A DNA stretch of 32,033 nucleotides from an uncultured Bacilli bacterium (GTDB taxonomy: Bacteria; Bacillota_I; Bacilli_A; RF39; UBA660), in assembly GCA_910589335.1 (NCBI GenBank), contig CAJUTW010000015.1, positions 1 through 32,033 of the forward strand, read 5' to 3'. The notes beneath the pieces were generated by a model, which saw nothing but the letters and a program-made list of their open reading frames with translations, searched no databases and was not told the origin of the DNA. The translations under genes and the position numbers were made by a program. Positions within the stretch are counted from its first letter, which is position 1; each line of letters opens with the position of its first letter. Of the stretch, positions 30,399 through 32,033 are shown one piece after another.

Positions 30399-31586
30399 TT
30401 ATAATAAATCTTTAAATTCTTTTTCATCATTACAATTAACTTTAATAGTATTAATATTATTAACAACCTCAGCAATTAACTCTTCATAATTAAAACTTTT
30501 CTCTGCTTCAAATACCTTATCTAATTTAGGATTTATAGCAGGATGTTTTGGTACAAATACAGTACAACAATCTTCAAAAGGTAAAATACTTGTTTCATAT
30601 GTATCTATTTTTCTAGCTAAGTCAATAATTTCTAATTTATCAAGACAAGCAACTGGTCTTATTACTGGTATTGAAGTAACATTATTAATTACATTCATAC
30701 TAGTTAATGTTTGACTAGCAACTTGACCAATACTTTCTCCATTAATAATTACATATCCTTTATATTGTTTAACTATTTTTTCCATTATTCTATACATCAT
30801 TCTTCTCATAATAGTTATACAATAATCTTCTGGACATTTTTTATAAATCTCTTCCTGTATAGGGGTAAAATTAACAATATGTAAATTAATATTATCTGTA
30901 TATTTAACTAATTTTTTACACAAAGATATTACTTTTTCTCTTGCTTCCAAACTTGTATGTGGAATAGCCTCAAAATAAACAGCTTCTAAAACAACTCCAC
31001 GTTTCATAGCTAAATATCCCGCAACAGGTGAATCTATTCCTCCAGACAACATTAACATACCCTTAGGTTGTGTTCCAACAGGATATCCCCCTGCTCCAGT
31101 ATGACTATTATAATAAATATAAGACTCTTTTTCTCTTATTTCAACTTTTATCCACAAATCAGGATTATGAACATCTACACTAATATTACTAATATTCTTT
31201 AATAGTAGACCACCAAGAACTCGATTGAAATCTTGACTATGGATAGGAAAATTTTTATCACTTCTTTTAGTTTCAATCTTAAAAGTATTAAATTTTTCTA
31301 ATTTTACAATATCTAATAAACATTGTTTTATTTTTTCATCATTAGTCTCAACAACATAAGCAATATGATATTTATGTATTCCAAAAATTTTATCCACAAT
31401 ACTTTTTATACTATTTAAATCTTCATCTCTAAATTTAATAGTCATTCTAGCTCTATCTTTAAAAATTTTAACATCAAAGTTTTTCAACTTATTTTTAACA
31501 TTATTATATAAAGTATTTATAAAAAAATTACGATTTCCCTTCTTAGTTGATAATTCACCATATTTTATTAAAATAACTCTATCCAC
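30399..31586 (-). CDS. thiI: tRNA 4-thiouridine synthetase ThiI
   Basis: 395 residues from GTG 31586 (product MDRVILIKYGEL), because GGTGGTGAT sits just before it; ATG two codons upstream overlaps that site. It thiolates U8 of tRNA and, in some species, supplies sulfur for thiamine. Ferredoxin-like and THUMP domains come first (about 1-165, with IHSQDFNRVLG). The PP-loop ATPase has MLMLSGGIDSPVAGYLAMKRG, and the C-terminal block ILPFEDCCTVFVPKHP is conserved. There is no rhodanese domain, as in most Firmicutes. The usual cysteine-desulfurase partner gene is not next to it. I see no terminator behind it, so transcripts may enter the SASP gene. Confidence 0.96.
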   Translation of the reverse strand: MDRVILIKYGELSTKKGNRNFFINTLYNNVKNKLKNFDVKIFKDRARMTIKFRDEDLNSIKSIVDKIFGIHKYHIAYVVETNDEKIKQCLLDIVKLEKFNTFKIETKRSDKNFPIHSQDFNRVLGGLLLKNISNISVDVHNPDLWIKVEIREKESYIYYNSHTGAGGYPVGTQPKGMLMLSGGIDSPVAGYLAMKRGVVLEAVYFEAIPHTSLEAREKVISLCKKLVKYTDNINLHIVNFTPIQEEIYKKCPEDYCITIMRRMMYRIMEKIVKQYKGYVIINGESIGQVASQTLTSMNVINNVTSIPVIRPVACLDKLEIIDLARKIDTYETSILPFEDCCTVFVPKHPAINPKLDKVFEAEKSFNYEELIAEVVNNINTIKVNCNDEKEFKDLL

Positions 31587-31634
31587 TTTCATCACCACCA
31601 CGCATATTATATAACAATTTATAAAAAATTAAAA

Positions 31635-31657
31635 GATTAGTATCAAAAATACTAATC
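31635..31657 (-). terminator. Terminator of the surface-protein gene
   Basis: Perfect 9-bp stem GATTAGTAT/ATACTAATC, 5-nt loop, followed by TTTTAATTTTTT on the minus strand. Confidence 0.8.
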
Positions 31658-31664
31658 CTTATAC

Positions 31665-32033
31665 TTAACTATCCATATCGATTACATATGGAGTATCACT
31701 ACTCCCATCACCACTCATATACTCAATGCCCGTGCGGAGTGAAACTGCCGGACGGACGCCGTTAGAAAGATCAACTCGGTATTGATAGTCGTAACTGCCA
31801 GACGAACTCATACCATATACGAAAGCTAAACCAGCATGAAAATAATTAGAAGAAAGAAGTATATAATTTTTTTCAGAAGCAAGTGGTGACTTACTATTAT
31901 AAGCTAAGCTTTGTTCTTGTCTCGTTATTAATCCTACTGGGTATCTTAATGCTCCATTTCCATTCTCTTTATTTACTGTAAATCTATCATTTCTATTTTG
32001 ACATGTTAAATTACTTGAATTTCCATTTGATTT
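31665..32033 (-). CDS. C-terminal 122 residues of a surface protein (DUF6273-like), 5' end outside window
   Basis: The frame is open to the window edge and stops at 31665. The end NGVRPAVSLRTGIEYMSGDG, followed by SSDTPYVIDMDS, matches the closing pattern of DUF6273-type cell-surface domains of gut Firmicutes (…GVRPVVSL…SGDGS..NPYV…). Before it, ALRYPVGLITRQE and LASEKNYILLSSNYF, and a Tyr/Ser/Gly-rich stretch (about residues 60-90) are typical of the fold. Codons from about residue 75 to 102 are strikingly GC-rich (CGC, CCG, CTC, GGC, GTC, TAC), unlike every other gene here. The full protein is probably large and exported. Its function, such as adhesion, is inferred only. Confidence 0.7.
   Translation of the reverse strand, partial: KSNGNSSNLTCQNRNDRFTVNKENGNGALRYPVGLITRQEQSLAYNSKSPLASEKNYILLSSNYFHAGLAFVYGMSSSGSYDYQYRVDLSNGVRPAVSLRTGIEYMSGDGSSDTPYVIDMDS

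Noticed and set aside
1..32033. Recoding of TGA as Trp (Mycoplasma-like code)
   Set aside because: TGA ends cca, dnaD and nth at family-appropriate positions and Trp codons are TGG.
1..32033. tRNA genes, insertion sequences, prophage genes, CRISPR arrays
   Set aside because: None seen on either strand: no tRNA T-arm pattern, transposase or integrase motifs, or regularly spaced repeats.

Overview
The window reads as a chromosomal segment of an AT-rich, low-GC Firmicute (Bacilli-like). It has a reduced-looking genome that still carries endospore genes. The evidence is the strong AT bias, AGGAGG/GGTGAT-type ribosome binding sites, a B-type RNase P RNA, RNase J and RNase Y, GpsB, RecU, DnaD, and the sporulation proteins SpoIVA, a SpoVIF-like protein and an alpha/beta-type SASP. 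TGA is used as a stop (cca, nth, dnaD) and Trp is TGG, so the code is standard and not the Mycoplasma code. An uncultured gut Bacilli/Tenericutes-like lineage is a reasonable guess, but the sequence alone cannot place it.

Layout. 1-900: the 3' part of an RNase J gene (+). 897-4390: a minus-strand cassette with a DUF1016-N-like small protein, a TasA/camelysin-like exported protein, a SipW-type signal peptidase with a large extra membrane domain, and a DUF5305-like membrane protein. 4447-10775: minus-strand housekeeping block, in transcription order a 39-codon ORF, gpsB, rnpB, rodZ, pgsA // recA // murE // rny. 10910-14237: recU-ponA (+), facing dnaD-nth (-, 14249-15536). 15605-19717: cca with a membrane protein gene, hup (HU), and two membrane protein genes (-). 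19836-21697: der, a SHOCT gene and a spoVIF-like gene (+). 21798-23861: a lipoprotein gene (-) divergent from spoIVA (+). 23919-29961: ackA-nrnA-engB-two unknown genes, with a second ackA and a MazF-like gene upstream (all -). 30066-31586: a SASP gene with a good sigma-G promoter, and thiI (-). 31665-32033: the 3' end of a surface-protein gene running off the window.

Several neighbourhoods (rodZ-pgsA-recA-rny, recU-ponA-nth-dnaD, der-spoIVA-hup) echo Bacillus subtilis gene order as I remember it, with inversions. Coding is dense, and many intrinsic terminators fold over the stop codons of the genes they end. The stretches most worth a second look are: the SipW/TasA-like/DUF5305 cassette led by a lone DUF1016-N-like protein with an apparent ATT start; the sharply GC-rich patch in the C-terminal domain of the truncated surface protein; rnpB wedged between gpsB and rodZ without a terminator; the SASP gene with its basic tail; and the paired acetate kinases around a MazF-like gene.
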